From positions 3,038,001 to 3,102,000 of the forward strand of contig NZ_JAUSZD010000002.1 of assembly GCF_030817275.1 (NCBI RefSeq): DNA of 64,000 nucleotides, given 5' to 3'. Each line of letters opens with the position of its first letter. The stretch's first letter is position 1. Position numbers and translations under genes: made by a program. The notes beneath the pieces were generated by a model. It was not told where the DNA came from. It ran no database searches and saw nothing but the letters and a program-made list of their open reading frames with translations. Shown here piece after piece: positions 1-8,056 of this stretch. The DNA is from Paenibacillus sp. V4I7. GTDB taxonomy: Bacteria > Bacillota > Bacilli > Paenibacillales > NBRC-103111.

Positions 1-146
1 TCCAATGGATTACCCAGAGCAATACCGCGGAAGTTCACAGCTCTGGCAACGGGGATCTCCTGTGCGATATCTACACCGATAACTAGGTGATCCACGGTAA
101 TATTTTCAATGAGTTGATTTTGCTTAACTTGTGACTTAAACTTCAT
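1..146 (-). CDS. IS110-family transposase, N-terminal fragment (window edge)
   Basis: The first 48 codons of a DEDD transposase on the minus strand, starting with MKFKS and including HLVIGVDIAQ, which carries the first catalytic Asp of the RuvC-like domain. The start is an ATG at 144-146 preceded by a GGAGG-type site. The rest lies outside the window. Compared with copy E it keeps an intact start region (copy E has a stop at codon 4). Identification rests on homology to the three other copies in this window. Confidence 0.85.
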   Translation of the reverse strand, partial: MKFKSQVKQNQLIENITVDHLVIGVDIAQEIPVARAVNFRGIALGNPL

Positions 147-260
147 AGTAGAGCGACCTCCTGATGTGGGATTTTAAGGGCTGTAGACCCGTTGTGTACT
201 CCCATCTTACAGAGGCGCTCTTTTTTATTCAAACTCCAAATTATTCGTTCCACAGGAATT
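1..260 (-). mobile_element. IS110-family element, 5' end only (copy A)
   Basis: The 5' end of an IS110-family insertion sequence that continues beyond the left edge of the window. It is nearly identical to copy E around 36600-36861: the transposase start, the AGGAGG-type site, the subterminal repeat near 202-221 and the terminal ACAGGAAT all agree. The element ends at about 260 and is followed directly by CTAACGG, the left core of a cassette site. The upstream non-coding part is only about 110 bp, as expected for the IS1111 subgroup. Confidence 0.8.
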
Positions 261-350
261 CTAACGGAGTACGATGGTTCAATAAATTACATCACAAAGC
301 TGCTCGGGGACAACGGCAGCTTTGTTACGTTTACGAGCAGAATTGCTTAC
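260..350. repeat. Cassette site 1 (left core, hairpin, right core)
   Basis: Left core at 261-282 (CTAACGGAGTACGATGGTTC), a stem-loop at 293-324 (CAAAGCTGC pairing with GCAGCTTTG) and a divergent right core at 327-349. IS copy A abuts the left core. The next gene starts at 398. Confidence 0.75.
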
Positions 351-397
351 CTTTTTTCACATATAAACGTCTTTACAGGTAGGGGTGAGGAAAAATA

Positions 398-634
398 ATG
401 CGAAAGCTTATATCTATTTCACGTATTATGGTCGGTGTTTTATGCTTAATTCTCGGGGGTTATGTATACATTTGGTGGGACTCGATTTTGATGGAAAGTG
501 GGGGACCAGATCATGGCAGTCGGATACTAATGGTTGTACCCAATTTTCTTGCAATGGTACTGGTTGTATTCGGGTTGGTTTTATTAATTCAAGAAATGAT
601 AAGATATTTAAGAAAAGCATCAAGAGATAGGTAA
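398..634 (+). CDS. Small two-segment membrane protein
   Basis: A 78-residue protein of unknown function. Two hydrophobic segments are visible (about residues 8-27 and 46-66), separated by a short hydrophilic loop with GGPDHGS; the C-terminus is basic (RYLRKASRDR), suggesting a cytoplasmic tail. The ATG is preceded at 7 bp by AGGGGTGAGG. It sits directly after cassette site 1 and is the only intact gene before the next site at 836. No family was recognised. Confidence 0.7.
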   Translation: MRKLISISRIMVGVLCLILGGYVYIWWDSILMESGGPDHGSRILMVVPNFLAMVLVVFGLVLLIQEMIRYLRKASRDR

Positions 635-660
635 AATAAGCTAAATGCTCGGGAGGATAA

Positions 661-756
661 ATTGTTGGAGAATTAACAATCGAACAATGGGAGATATGGG
701 AAAGCACATTTCATGCTCAACTATCCAGATTCTCATTCCCATCGTTTGAATGTTAA
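661..756 (+). other. Possible 31-codon gene remnant with ATT as first codon
   Basis: The stretch between the small membrane protein and the next site holds a short open frame (residues IVGELTIEQWEIWESTFHAQ and on, ending FEC) that follows GGGAGG at 651-656 but begins with ATT. It looks like the beginning of a lost gene rather than a full product. A rare ATT start cannot be excluded. Confidence 0.25.
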
Positions 757-764
757 ATTGCTAA

Positions 765-835
765 GCTACCCTGAAAGTAGCCAATCACGATGCGAATTTT
801 CATTATTCCGTGGTGCCCCGTGAGGGGCATGGATG
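765..835. repeat. CTGAAAGTAG block, copy 1
   Basis: A roughly 70 bp block found three times here (765, 13904, 30203). It begins CTACCCTGAAAGTAG, contains AATTTTCATTATTCCGTGG and a GCCCC/GGGGC hairpin, and in copies 1 and 2 runs straight into the left core of a cassette site. Copies 1 and 2 agree at most positions, including the junction GGATGGCTAACG. Confidence 0.75.
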
Positions 836-905
836 GCTAACGAGAAACTATAGTTTAAACAAAACAAGGAGCAGATCTTCGAGGAAGCTGCCCCTTGTTT
901 TATTA
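836..905. repeat. Cassette site 2 (left core and hairpin only)
   Basis: Left core at 836-856 followed by a strong hairpin at 861-900 (AACAAGGAGCAG against CTGCCCCTTGTT). The right core is missing; the minus-strand DinB gene ends 6 bp beyond. The hairpin could end transcription from either side. Confidence 0.7.
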
Positions 906-910
906 AGCTG

Positions 911-1375
911 TTATCCGCTGAGTCGCGCATATAGGATGTAATCCACGGCGGCTGGCTCGAATCCGCCCTCACGGAGCGCGGCGTTGATCTGGCCGCGGTG
1001 GTACTGGCCGTGCATAGCGACATGTATCAAAATATCCCGCGCGGATGACTCGAATGGTGCTCCGGCCTGACTACGATACGCGATCGGTTTGTCTAGCCAA
1101 TCTTCGGGCAGGGCGTCAAGCCAAGCACGGAAACCGTTTCCGTTCGCTTCAATCAGCACAGCACAGGCGGTCAGATCCGCATTATCCACCCATAGCGCGA
1201 GACCCTCACTGCTCTCGCCGCGCAGCCGGTACAGCCAGATGCTCTCCGCATGGAGCAAGTGCAGGAACAGTGTCGCTGCCTTGACTACTTCGTCTGCTGG
1301 CGCGGCTTGCAGCGCATCGTGCAGACGGCGGTTCGCCCAATCCATGTGAGCGAACAAGTTTTGAATCGTTTGCAT
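911..1375 (-). CDS. DinB/YfiT-family metal-binding protein
   Basis: A 154-residue four-helix-bundle protein of the DinB superfamily, whose members bind a divalent metal and often act in thiol transfer or stress responses; the substrate here is unknown. Ligand motifs are visible: HAES at about residues 43-46 and HGQYHRGQ at about 121-128, the usual three-histidine site. Length is typical. The ATG has GAGG 10 bp upstream. It is one of few cassette genes on the minus strand and is clearly richer in GC than the AT-rich genes on both sides, which suggests a different donor. Confidence 0.85.
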   Translation of the reverse strand: MQTIQNLFAHMDWANRRLHDALQAAPADEVVKAATLFLHLLHAESIWLYRLRGESSEGLALWVDNADLTACAVLIEANGNGFRAWLDALPEDWLDKPIAYRSQAGAPFESSARDILIHVAMHGQYHRGQINAALREGGFEPAAVDYILYARLSG

Positions 1376-1517
1376 GACGTTTCGACCTCTATCGTCCCTT
1401 GATCTCTTGCCTCTTTCCCTTTTATCGTATCATGTACGGGCGCGATAGCCAACGTCCTTGCGCGCAGAGCCTGCTGGCGATCTGGCTTACCAGGTTTGAT
1501 CGGCTATCTTTTCTGAT

Positions 1518-1540
1518 CTAAATGGGCAGGATAGCGTAGT
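1518..1540. repeat. Orphan right core
   Basis: CTAAATGGGCAGGATAGCG matches the right core of the cassette sites, without a left core or a clear hairpin upstream. It lies just before the nitrilase pseudogene, so it marks the end of the preceding cassette. Confidence 0.65.
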
Positions 1541-1592
1541 CACCTGGCGAATACCTTGGTATGGGTACTTTGTGATTACGGAGGTAATAACA

Positions 1593-2338
1593 ATGAGAAT
1601 AGCGGTGGCTCAAATAGGCCCCAAAAGGGAAGCATCTTGAATAATATCGAAAAACATAAAGCACTTATCTCTCTTGCAATATCTGGCCAAGCAACTGCAA
1701 TCTTTTTCCCAGAGCTATCTGTGACGGGTTATGAACCAGAACTTGCAAAGGATTTAGCAACAGATCAACATGATCTTAGATTTGATGATTTCCAGCACAT
1801 TAGCGATAAACATCTTATTACCATCGGGATCGGCGTACCAACGAGATCCATCTCAGGTAGTCTCATCAGCATGATAATCTTTCAACCGAACCAATCCAGA
1901 CAAACGTATTCGAAGCAAAAATTACATGTCGATGAATTCCCATACTTCGTTGGTGGCCATGAACAAATTATATTGACTCTTGATGGTATAAAGATTGCTC
2001 CAGCCATTTGCTATGAGTCTCTGCAGATAGAACATGCAGAACTAGCAAATAAGCTGAGGGCAGACGTTTACCTTGCGAGCGTAGCTAAGTCTCAAAATGG
2101 AGTCGGCAAAGCAATGAGTCATTACCCGCACATCGCAAAAACATATTCAATGACGGTTTTGATGGCAAATTGTATAGGGCCTTGTGACAATTTTGAGAGT
2201 GTTGGGCAATCAGCAGTATGGAATAATCAAGGACATTTAGTTGATCAGCTTAATGATACAACCGAAGGAATTATCATATTTGATTCAGAAACACAAACAC
2301 TCATAAAGAAACAATATTTAGATGTGTCTAACTGCTAA
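1593..2338 (+). pseudogene. Carbon-nitrogen hydrolase (nitrilase family), frameshifted near the N-terminus
   Basis: Nitrilase-superfamily amidohydrolase that would cleave a non-peptide C-N bond. The true start is the ATG at 1593 (GGAGG 8 bp upstream), giving MRIAVAQIGPKR and then a stop. One missing G in the run at about 1628 shifts the frame; restoring it reads on as GSILNNIEKHKALISLAIS and continues to 2338. The catalytic triad is otherwise present: Glu in FPELSVTGYEP, Lys in SKQKLHVDE, Cys in PAICYES. About 248 codons after repair, normal for the family. The break leaves an open frame that appears to start at 1556 with an unrelated N-terminus. Confidence 0.85.
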
Positions 2339-2412
2339 ACGACCGAGTTACATAGAGGCTTAGTTTAGATTGTTCCTTTCTCATACATGGGTTTAGGAGT
2401 CTTAGTTCATTG

Positions 2413-2506
2413 CGCTAACGGAGAACGATAGCTCCATAATATTGAAATATCTAGGCTGCCGGTGATTCACTCGGCAGCCCAATTCAGCAAACGGGCAGAT
2501 TAGCGT
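2413..2506. repeat. Cassette site 3 (complete)
   Basis: Left core at 2413-2433 (GCTAACGGAGAACGATAGCT), hairpin at 2453-2481 (GGCTGCCG against CGGCAGCC) and right core at 2486-2505 (AAACGGGCAGATTAGCG). The following gene has its own promoter-like TATAAT at 2541. Confidence 0.85.
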
Positions 2507-2578
2507 GGTGAACTATAAACTTTTTCCACTTATTTCCGTCTATAATTAAGTAGTCAATAATCATAAGGGAGCGTCTCT

Positions 2579-3007
2579 TTGCCTAAGTTAATTGGTGCAG
2601 CAGCAGTTATTTTGGATTCTGAGGGAAGAGTATTATTGGTAAAACATAGCTATGGCAAAAATAATTGGGATCTGCCTGGAGGAAAAGCTGAAGAGAATGA
2701 GTCAGCGGAAGAAACTGCAAAAAGAGAAGTTCATGAAGAAGTAGGGTTAGAAGTCGGAATTGGGCAATTAACTGGTATATATTACGATCCGAACTATGAC
2801 ATGCATCATTTTGTTTTCATTGCGAATAACGATAATAATCAAATACCTCAGCCAAGCTCGCCTGAAATTTTAGAATGCAGATTCTGCTCAAGAGATGAAC
2901 TTCCTAAACCGATTAGTGATTTCACATGTAAGCGTATTGAGGATGCATTAAATCATGAAAGACAGCATCTTTTCCATACTGTGGGACCAAGACAGTGGAT
3001 TGAATAA
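2579..3007 (+). CDS. NUDIX hydrolase
   Basis: A 142-residue NUDIX protein; such enzymes hydrolyse nucleoside diphosphate-linked substrates using Mg2+. The Nudix box is complete at about residues 34-56: GG(K)x5E, then REVHEEVGLEV. Start is the TTG at 2579, seven bases after AAGGGAG. A TATAAT at 2541-2546 is a likely -10 element, so the cassette carries its own promoter. It is followed after 66 bp, with no site between, by the 94-residue protein at 3074. The substrate cannot be predicted. Confidence 0.9.
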   Translation: MPKLIGAAAVILDSEGRVLLVKHSYGKNNWDLPGGKAEENESAEETAKREVHEEVGLEVGIGQLTGIYYDPNYDMHHFVFIANNDNNQIPQPSSPEILECRFCSRDELPKPISDFTCKRIEDALNHERQHLFHTVGPRQWIE

Positions 3008-3073
3008 TAAGTTGTTCAACTAAGTTCAATATCTATAGTAACCAGGATAATAATGTACGAGAGGAATGATACA

Positions 3074-3358
3074 ATGTCGATTTCAAAGAGAAAGCAGATT
3101 TGGATTATATCCATCACGACATTGTTAGTGATTTATTTGTTTTTCTTTCCCAATCCAACGGCGGAATTAGCGGTTAGGAAGCATTTATTCTTCTCTCTTC
3201 ATCCAGTAAAGGCTTTCAGTGTTCAAGTTAAGGTGACAGGAAGCACATCGTTTGGTGGAGCTGAATTATTCTTTGTTAATGAAGTTTCAAAATCATTTAT
3301 CTGGGTGAAGAAAAATTGGTTAGGTTATCGTGTGATTGCTGATGGAAGAGGACCATGA
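3074..3358 (+). CDS. Small membrane-anchored protein, copy 1 of 2
   Basis: A 94-residue protein of unknown function: a basic start (MSISKRKQ), one hydrophobic segment at about residues 8-25 with a YLFFFPNPTAE boundary, then a probably extracytoplasmic domain ending WLGYRVIADGRGP. Copy 2 at 23926 is about 80% identical. The start was set to the ATG shared by both copies (GAGAGGA upstream), not to the in-frame ATG at 3053. The block AACCAGGATAATAATG just upstream is shared by both copies, so the duplication includes the 5' leader. Confidence 0.75.
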   Translation: MSISKRKQIWIISITTLLVIYLFFFPNPTAELAVRKHLFFSLHPVKAFSVQVKVTGSTSFGGAELFFVNEVSKSFIWVKKNWLGYRVIADGRGP

Positions 3359-3391
3359 TTTTTTCGAACAAACTGCTGTCAAATGCCCGTT

Positions 3392-3480
3392 CAACTAACG
3401 AGAAACGATAGTGGAAGAGGAGCTGCCTTGAAGCGGCTTCTTTTTGGCTTTCATTCAAGTAACGGGCAGGTTACTGTAAT
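3392..3480. repeat. Cassette site 4 (complete)
   Basis: Left core at 3393-3414 (AACTAACGAGAAACGATAG), short hairpin around 3418-3440 (AGCTGCC/AGCGGCT) followed by T-rich sequence, right core at 3456-3480 (GTAACGGGCAGGTTACTG). Confidence 0.8.
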
Positions 3481-3569
3481 GACGAGAGGATTTAATAGCT
3501 TTTATGGAGGGATTATTGGGAGAATCTAGAAATTTATATGGAAGAAAAGGAAGGGTGCTGTGATGACGT

Positions 3570-4058
3570 ATGTTTTTAGTTAATTCTCGTGCAATAATTG
3601 AAAGAACTTTGGATGGAACAATCGAAATTGTAGTTCAGACACGAAATAAACCTGGTGAATCTCAACGGATTGAACTTCCTGGTGGGAGAATAGAACAATA
3701 CGAATCGTTAGTAACAGCACTTATTAGAGAAGTAAAGGAAGAGACCGGGCTTGAAGTAGTAGAAATTGAAGGTGAGGATACAAGGATTGATACAGTGGGT
3801 ATCGATCCAAGTTTTGAAGTGGAATGTATAAAACCCTTCGGGGCTTATCAGACCATTAGTGGACCCTTTGATTCGGTTGGTGTGTACTTCCGTTGTAAAG
3901 TACAAGGTGAGTTATTAAAATTAGGTGATGAAACTAAGAACCCAAGATGGATTACCGTAGATGAATTAAGACAACTAATGAATGAGGATCCCCTCCAATT
4001 TTCCAATGTAGACAGAGCAGGAATTATATTTTACTTAAAATATATTGAAATGATGTAA
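3570..4058 (+). CDS. NUDIX hydrolase
   Basis: A 162-residue NUDIX protein unrelated in detail to the one at 2579. The Nudix box is intact at about residues 37-59: GGRIEQYES then REVKEETGLEV. The chosen ATG at 3570 is the first start after an in-frame TGA; the purine-rich GGAAGGG lies about 14 bp upstream, a little far. Substrate unknown. It lies between a complete site and a core-only site at 4083, so it is one cassette. Confidence 0.88.
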   Translation: MFLVNSRAIIERTLDGTIEIVVQTRNKPGESQRIELPGGRIEQYESLVTALIREVKEETGLEVVEIEGEDTRIDTVGIDPSFEVECIKPFGAYQTISGPFDSVGVYFRCKVQGELLKLGDETKNPRWITVDELRQLMNEDPLQFSNVDRAGIIFYLKYIEMM

Positions 4059-4082
4059 AACTATACTAACATGTGTTCAGAT

Positions 4083-4100
4083 TCACTATCGGATAGTTAG
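4083..4100. repeat. Core-only site joined to a ribosome binding site
   Basis: CACTATCGGATAGTTAG is a shortened left core with no hairpin or right core; it runs directly into GGAGGT of the next gene. The same arrangement is seen at 26314. Confidence 0.5.
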
Positions 4101-4114
4101 GAGGTATTTTTAAA

Positions 4115-4597
4115 ATTGAAAAATGTATTTATAGTCATTCTAGAGGTTACCTTAGAGAATGGTTGCCCTGGGTTGATGGGACTCTAAGTGTCGAGAATAC
4201 GAATTCCTTTATACAATTCTGTCAAAACCAACATGCTTCTAACAATGGATTCAATACAGGCATATGGTTTAAAGGGGAAATCGTAGGATGTATCGGCTAT
4301 CACTCAATTGATTGGGCTAATAAAAAAACCAGTATTGGTTACTGGCTAGGTGAAAAATTTCAGGGTAATGGTATCATGACAAAATCTTGCAAAAGATTAG
4401 TTGAGTATAGCTTTAACGAATTAGGATTAAACAGAGTTGAAATAAGATGTGGGGTTAAAAACCTAAAAAGCAGGGTGATTCCAGAAAAATTAGAGTTTAC
4501 TAATGAAGGTCGTATCCGGGAAGCCGAATGGTTATATGACCATTACATTGACCACATTGTATATGGCATGCTAAGAAGTGATTGGAACTTCCTATAA
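4115..4597 (+). CDS. GNAT acetyltransferase (RimL-like), 5' end damaged
   Basis: Gcn5-related N-acetyltransferase, probably transferring acetyl from acetyl-CoA to an amine. Recognisable blocks: YLREWLPWVDGT, IGYHSIDWANKKTSIGYWL, and the acetyl-CoA loop GEKFQGNGIMTK. The C-terminal block SRVIPEKLEFTNEGRIREAEW is typical of RimL. About 20-25 N-terminal residues usual for the family are missing. The frame upstream of YLREW has no ATG; the only codon at the right distance from GGAGG is the ATT at 4115. The first conventional start is a TTG at 4163. Probably not functional, or started at a rare codon. Confidence 0.7.
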   Translation: MEKCIYSHSRGYLREWLPWVDGTLSVENTNSFIQFCQNQHASNNGFNTGIWFKGEIVGCIGYHSIDWANKKTSIGYWLGEKFQGNGIMTKSCKRLVEYSFNELGLNRVEIRCGVKNLKSRVIPEKLEFTNEGRIREAEWLYDHYIDHIVYGMLRSDWNFL

Positions 4598-4689
4598 TGC
4601 CCTACAAAGTGCAGGATGCAAAGATATATTGAAAAAAAGTAAGGCATTCAACTCCCTCGGTACGATTCAGTTTTCTCACGTATACTCGC

Positions 4690-5010
4690 TTATTCGCAGG
4701 ATTTCACCCTTGTTAGAAGAGAAGAAAGTTAGGAAGAAAGCCCCCGCTGTAGACCTTGGCAACATGAAGACGCAGTGAAATAAAGGCTGAGGTAAACAAC
4801 CCATATATTTCCATATACTGCACGTATTCTCCACGCCGCCCCTGGAGGTTATCACTCCCATGTCTCAACGGGTCATTGCCCTCGCATTCCTTCGTTACGC
4901 CTTTCCAAGGGGTGGAGGCCGGTCTTGCTAACGGTACGGGTCGGTGCCCTTTGGTTGAATACACCCGGTACTCCGTGCTTTCTTTCAAATCCTGCGAATA
5001 TGACAATCTA
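4690..5010 (-). ncRNA. Putative bridge RNA region of IS copy B
   Basis: Non-coding 3' region conserved with copies C and E: shared blocks include TATTCTCCACG, CCCATGTCTCAACGGGTC, ATTCCTTCGTTA and GGTGGAGGCCGG, and it is bounded by TTCGCAGGAT and ATCCTGCGAA. Two similar loops with ACGGGTC-GTGCCC are present. One is conserved among copies; the other differs and here contains TGCTAACGG (4926-4934), identical to the bases across this copy's own insertion junction at 6419-6427. IS110-family elements are known to encode bridge RNAs with a target-binding and a donor-binding loop; assignment here is inference. Confidence 0.6.
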
Positions 5011-5033
5011 CGTGTAACGAAACGGTATTACGG

Positions 5034-6305
5034 TTAAGCCGCTTGCTGAAGGGGCAGAGCTTTATGTGGGATGTAAGCTTGACCAGTACGTGCCATTCCA
5101 ACCAAGATTCGAGCCAGTTTGCCACATAATTTCATGATGGATCTCATTTTCTTCATCTTCCTTACGTGTACATTGTGTGCATGAACCGCCTGAAACTCTG
5201 AATTGTTCCTCACGAGACCCATGGTCATCATAAAGATGTAGCGACGAAGGCGAGATCGCCCACGCTTGCTAATCTTCATTTGCCCAACCCATTTGCCTGA
5301 ACTTGCTTCTGCTAGATTGAGTCCGGCATGACGTAACAGGGCATTTCCGTGAACAAAACCGCACAAATCACCGGCCTCACCAAGAATACCAGCTAGTGAA
5401 ATGGCACTAATACCTTTGACGGCAAGCATGGACTTTGCGAAGGGAATGCGGTCTAGTACGGAAACAATCACCTGTTCTACGTCCTGCAGTTGTGCACAAG
5501 CAAGATCATACTCTACGAGCAGTTGTTTCAAATGAAGCTTGTAAGCCTGCGTAGCTTGTCTAGAACCAACAGAACATCCAGCCAGCAAGATTAGAGCACG
5601 AGCCCTTCGCTCGCCACAGTGCCGTTTCATAAGCGACTTCCAGCCCCTAATCAGGTCTTGTGGCTCTAATTTACCTAACTCTGCTGGTGTTGGGAAAAGA
5701 CGAAGTATGGCCAAGGAACCGGTACACATCAAGTCATTAAATACCTGACGCAGCTCAGGAAAAACAACGTCAACCCAGCGATGAATTTGGTTTTTCGCAC
5801 TTACGACTCGTTTAACCACAAAGTCCCGGTTCGAAAGTAAGACGCGGAGCTCTTCGAACGCCTCAGAAGTAGTATGTGTAAATGAGTAATACCCATTTTT
5901 CACCATATCAGCAATGACAAGAGCATCCTTCTTATCGCTCTTTGAGGGCGTATTGTCACGGTTTTCTTTATTCTTTTTCACGAGATGAGGATTCACCAAG
6001 ACGACTTCAAACTGTCGTTCTGCAAGCCATCTGGATATGTTAAACCAATAATGTCCAGTTGGTTCCATACCAACAATGGTCTCACTTAAGTTATGAACTG
6101 AGTGTAGCCTTTGGATCCATTGAAGTAGGTTCCCGAACCCATTTTCGTCGTTAGAGAAGGACAAGGGTTCTCCAATGATAATGCCGCGAAAGTTCACAGC
6201 ACGGGCGACATGCGTTTGCTGAGCAATGTCGATCCCTACGACCAAATGCTGAGAGGTAATTTTTTCAATGAGTTGATTTTGTCTTGCTTGCGATTTAAAC
6301 TTCAT
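5034..6305 (-). CDS. IS110-family transposase (copy B)
   Basis: A 423-residue DEDD transposase, full length. The N-terminal RuvC-like domain (about residues 1-160) holds Asp in VVGIDIAQ, Glu in VGMEPTGHYW and Asp in KSDKKDALVIAD; the C-terminal Transposase_20 domain (about 280-370) holds GISAISLAGILGE and HAGLNLAEASSGK. The start ATG follows AGGAGG at 10 bp. With a bridge RNA such enzymes cut and join target and donor DNA. It is most similar to copies A and E; copy C is more distant. Confidence 0.92.
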   Translation of the reverse strand: MKFKSQARQNQLIEKITSQHLVVGIDIAQQTHVARAVNFRGIIIGEPLSFSNDENGFGNLLQWIQRLHSVHNLSETIVGMEPTGHYWFNISRWLAERQFEVVLVNPHLVKKNKENRDNTPSKSDKKDALVIADMVKNGYYSFTHTTSEAFEELRVLLSNRDFVVKRVVSAKNQIHRWVDVVFPELRQVFNDLMCTGSLAILRLFPTPAELGKLEPQDLIRGWKSLMKRHCGERRARALILLAGCSVGSRQATQAYKLHLKQLLVEYDLACAQLQDVEQVIVSVLDRIPFAKSMLAVKGISAISLAGILGEAGDLCGFVHGNALLRHAGLNLAEASSGKWVGQMKISKRGRSRLRRYIFMMTMGLVRNNSEFQAVHAHNVHVRKMKKMRSIMKLCGKLARILVGMARTGQAYIPHKALPLQQAA

Positions 6306-6420
6306 AATAGAGCGTCCTCCTGGATGATGGGATTTTAAGGGCTATGACCCGTTGCGTACTCCCATCGTACCGAGGCGCTCGTTTTTTTGCAAAGCTCAAA
6401 ATTAACGCTCTACAGGAATG

Positions 6421-6470
6421 CTAACGGGGACGATAGTTAAACGCAGAAGGGCTGTCAAGTGCAGCCCTGG
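6421..6470. repeat. Cassette site 5 (left core and hairpin), IS copy B inserted at its edge
   Basis: Left core CTAACGGGGACGATAGTTAA at 6421-6440 directly abuts the 5' end of IS copy B; hairpin AGGGCTG-n7-CAGCCCT at 6447-6468. No right core. The hairpin is nearly the same as that at 23857. Confidence 0.75.
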
Positions 6471-6514
6471 TAAAATTAAATTAGATGATACTCAAAACAG
6501 GGAGGCCTCCTCAT

Positions 6515-7060
6515 ATGCTGTGGCCCATGATACATTTCTCGATAGCTTATCGAATGTTTGACGGTTATCCTAACAAAGATTTTCTGCTAGGAAGTATTGC
6601 TCCTGATGCTGTGCAGTTCAGGGAGAGCGATAAGTCCTCAAAGGCAATAGCACATTTACACAATAGCAGAGGGAATTACCCCGATTGGTCTGGACTAATC
6701 GACTTTTATAAAGCTAAGGTTAATATCTATAGAGATGATACATATAAAATGTTTCTTCTTGGGTATATCAGTCATATAATTGCAGATGACCTATGGGTTA
6801 AATATAAGCGTGAAATAAGTGGTTCAGATAAAAGCATCTTAGAGAAAATATGGATTGAAGAAAATCAGTATGATTTCAACCTAAAACGAACAACTCCATG
6901 GCGTGATCTTGTGGAAAGCCAAGTGATAACTGCAACACTTTATGAATTAAGCGGCATATATAACTTAAACGAGCTAGATAAGTGGAGACGGCAACTATTT
7001 ATTTGGCTGCAAGAACCTCAAAATGGGCCGCTCATAGATAATCAATACTTAATAGCGTAA
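6515..7060 (+). CDS. Zinc-dependent phospholipase C-like hydrolase
   Basis: About 181 residues. MIHFSIAYRMFD at the N-terminus, FLLGSIAPDAVQFR, AHLHNSRG and GYISHIIADDLW are the histidine and aspartate motifs of the zinc-dependent phospholipase C-like family of small bacterial proteins; the real substrate is unknown. The start was placed at the ATG at 6515, nine bases after AGGGAGG; an upstream in-frame ATG at 6485 lacks a binding site. The stop codon lies inside the following site (7050-7114), so the last residues (DNQYLIA) may have been contributed by the site. Confidence 0.75.
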   Translation: MLWPMIHFSIAYRMFDGYPNKDFLLGSIAPDAVQFRESDKSSKAIAHLHNSRGNYPDWSGLIDFYKAKVNIYRDDTYKMFLLGYISHIIADDLWVKYKREISGSDKSILEKIWIEENQYDFNLKRTTPWRDLVESQVITATLYELSGIYNLNELDKWRRQLFIWLQEPQNGPLIDNQYLIA

Positions 7061-7114
7061 GCAGGCTGCCGGCATAATCGACAGCCTGTTAAAACTAAAG
7101 GGCAGTAGAGCGTG
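7050..7114. repeat. Cassette site 6 (left core decayed)
   Basis: Hairpin at 7062-7089 (CAGGCTGCCGGC against GACAGCCTG) and right core at 7092-7114 (AACTAAAGGGCAGTAGAGCG). The left core is reduced to AATAGCGTAAG and overlaps the stop codon of the preceding gene. Confidence 0.7.
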
Positions 7115-7418
7115 GCGGAAAGTCAGCCACGTAACTTTGAAGTATTCGGCAGGATAATTGAAAAAGGCAGCAACATTCGTGAGGAGTTCCACGTCTCATA
7201 CTTAATTGACGGGTTTGGTAGACGAGTTAATATTAACCAGGGACATACAAATAACTGAAATTACTAACCAAAGTAATAATGGTAAAGCTTTTAATAACGG
7301 AACAGCAAATGAACTGGCAGTCGGCACAAAGATCTTTCGTGTCAAAGAGCGAAATGACATATTAATAGCTGAAACAGAAAGAGGAGACATTAGAATTTAT
7401 CAATTAGTTGAAGGATAA
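7112..7418 (+). pseudogene. Unrecognised gene fragment with a frameshift
   Basis: Two overlapping frames read as one protein if a single T is removed from GGGTTTGG at about 7214: FEVFGRIIEKGSNIREEFHVSYLIDG, then LVDELILTRDIQITEITN and on to YQLVEG. The codon use and even hydrophilic profile look like real coding sequence. There is no ribosome binding site before the GTG at 7112, which lies at the edge of the right core, so the 5' end of the gene seems to have been lost. No family recognised. Confidence 0.5.
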
Positions 7419-7445
7419 TATTATAGCTTCTCAAGAAGCAACTAT

Positions 7446-7550
7446 GCTAACACTAAAATTAATCCTTGGACTATAGCTTAATAAACAACAAAGAAGCGGC
7501 TGCCGGCATGGATCGGCAGCCGCGTTATGCTAACTGGCAGTAGAGCTTAG
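7446..7550. repeat. Cassette site 7 (left core expanded)
   Basis: The left core appears split: GCTAAC at 7446 and ACTATAGCTTAA ending at 7481. Hairpin at 7496-7523 (GCGGCTGCCGGC against GCCGGCAGCCGC class) and right core at 7529-7550 (GCTAACTGGCAGTAGAGCTT). Confidence 0.7.
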
Positions 7551-7640
7551 AATCACAAAACTCCACAAAAGAGCAATAATTCCATTTATTACCGAGCATG
7601 ATGTTGCTATACTGTTTACTTAAGTGGAGACGTAATTGAA

Positions 7641-7742
7641 GTGAAAGGAATTATTGATACATTCTCTCTGCGGTTATCAGCGACATGTCTCTTTTTAGCT
7701 CCATCGATTGAAAGTGAACTTGACGAAAAAGATGATAAGTGA
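7641..7742 (+). CDS. Small protein, 33 residues
   Basis: GTG start with TGGAG about 12 bp upstream and a TATACT-like -10 element at about 7614. The product (MKGIIDTFSLRLSATCLFLA, then an acidic tail SELDEKDDK) has one short hydrophobic stretch. The gene follows directly after cassette site 7. No family recognised. Confidence 0.4.
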   Translation: MKGIIDTFSLRLSATCLFLAPSIESELDEKDDK

Positions 7743-7803
7743 ATGATAGCCGAGAAGGTAAAGAAAAAGGGCTCGTTTGGCACTTAACAAAGAGGTGCTT
7801 TAA

Positions 7804-7953
7804 TTGAAGAATATTGATGACAGGCGTAGGGTACTTATATTATTTTCGATTATATTATCGACCCTCATAGTTACATCAATAATGTCAGAGTTGGTTTCCT
7901 TGTGGCAGTGGTTCTATAATGCTGGTTACCACATTGGTGAATTAAAAAAATAA
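7804..7953 (+). CDS. Small single-pass membrane protein
   Basis: TTG start at 7804 with GAGGTG 6 bp upstream. The 49-residue product has a charged start (MKNIDDRRV), one membrane segment at about residues 10-29 and an aromatic tail (LWQWFYNAGYHIGELKK). Position between site 7 and the next promoter suggests it belongs to the same cassette as the 33-residue protein. Function unknown. Confidence 0.5.
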   Translation: MKNIDDRRRVLILFSIILSTLIVTSIMSELVSLWQWFYNAGYHIGELKK

Positions 7954-8056
7954 TACGTCCCGGCCAGGCTTAGCAATCCATAAGAAACAATCCAAGCTGA
8001 AATGTGCTAAAATGTAACTAATGTAGACATCCCTCATGAACAAAGGAGCACTGAAA

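Larger units (their letters stand above)
4640..6419 (-). mobile_element. IS110-family element, IS1111-like layout (copy B)
   Basis: A complete insertion sequence with its transposase on the minus strand. A perfect 12 bp subterminal inverted repeat is visible: CCTCGGTACGAT at 4655-4666 and its complement at 6364-6375. The transposase has only about 115 bp upstream but almost 400 bp of non-coding DNA downstream, the arrangement of the IS1111 subgroup. The 5' end (ACAGGAAT) joins the CTAACGG core of a cassette site at 6421. No clear target duplication is visible. Confidence 0.85.

Noticed and set aside
1556..1627. N-terminus MVWVLCDYGGNNNE of the open frame at 1556
   Set aside because: It is the wrong frame of the true start region; the nitrilase start is at 1593 and a single-base deletion joins the frames.
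4578..5006. Open frames on both strands in the 3' region of IS copy B
   Set aside because: The region is conserved among IS copies as nucleotide blocks and loops, not as protein; frames are not shared by copies C and E.
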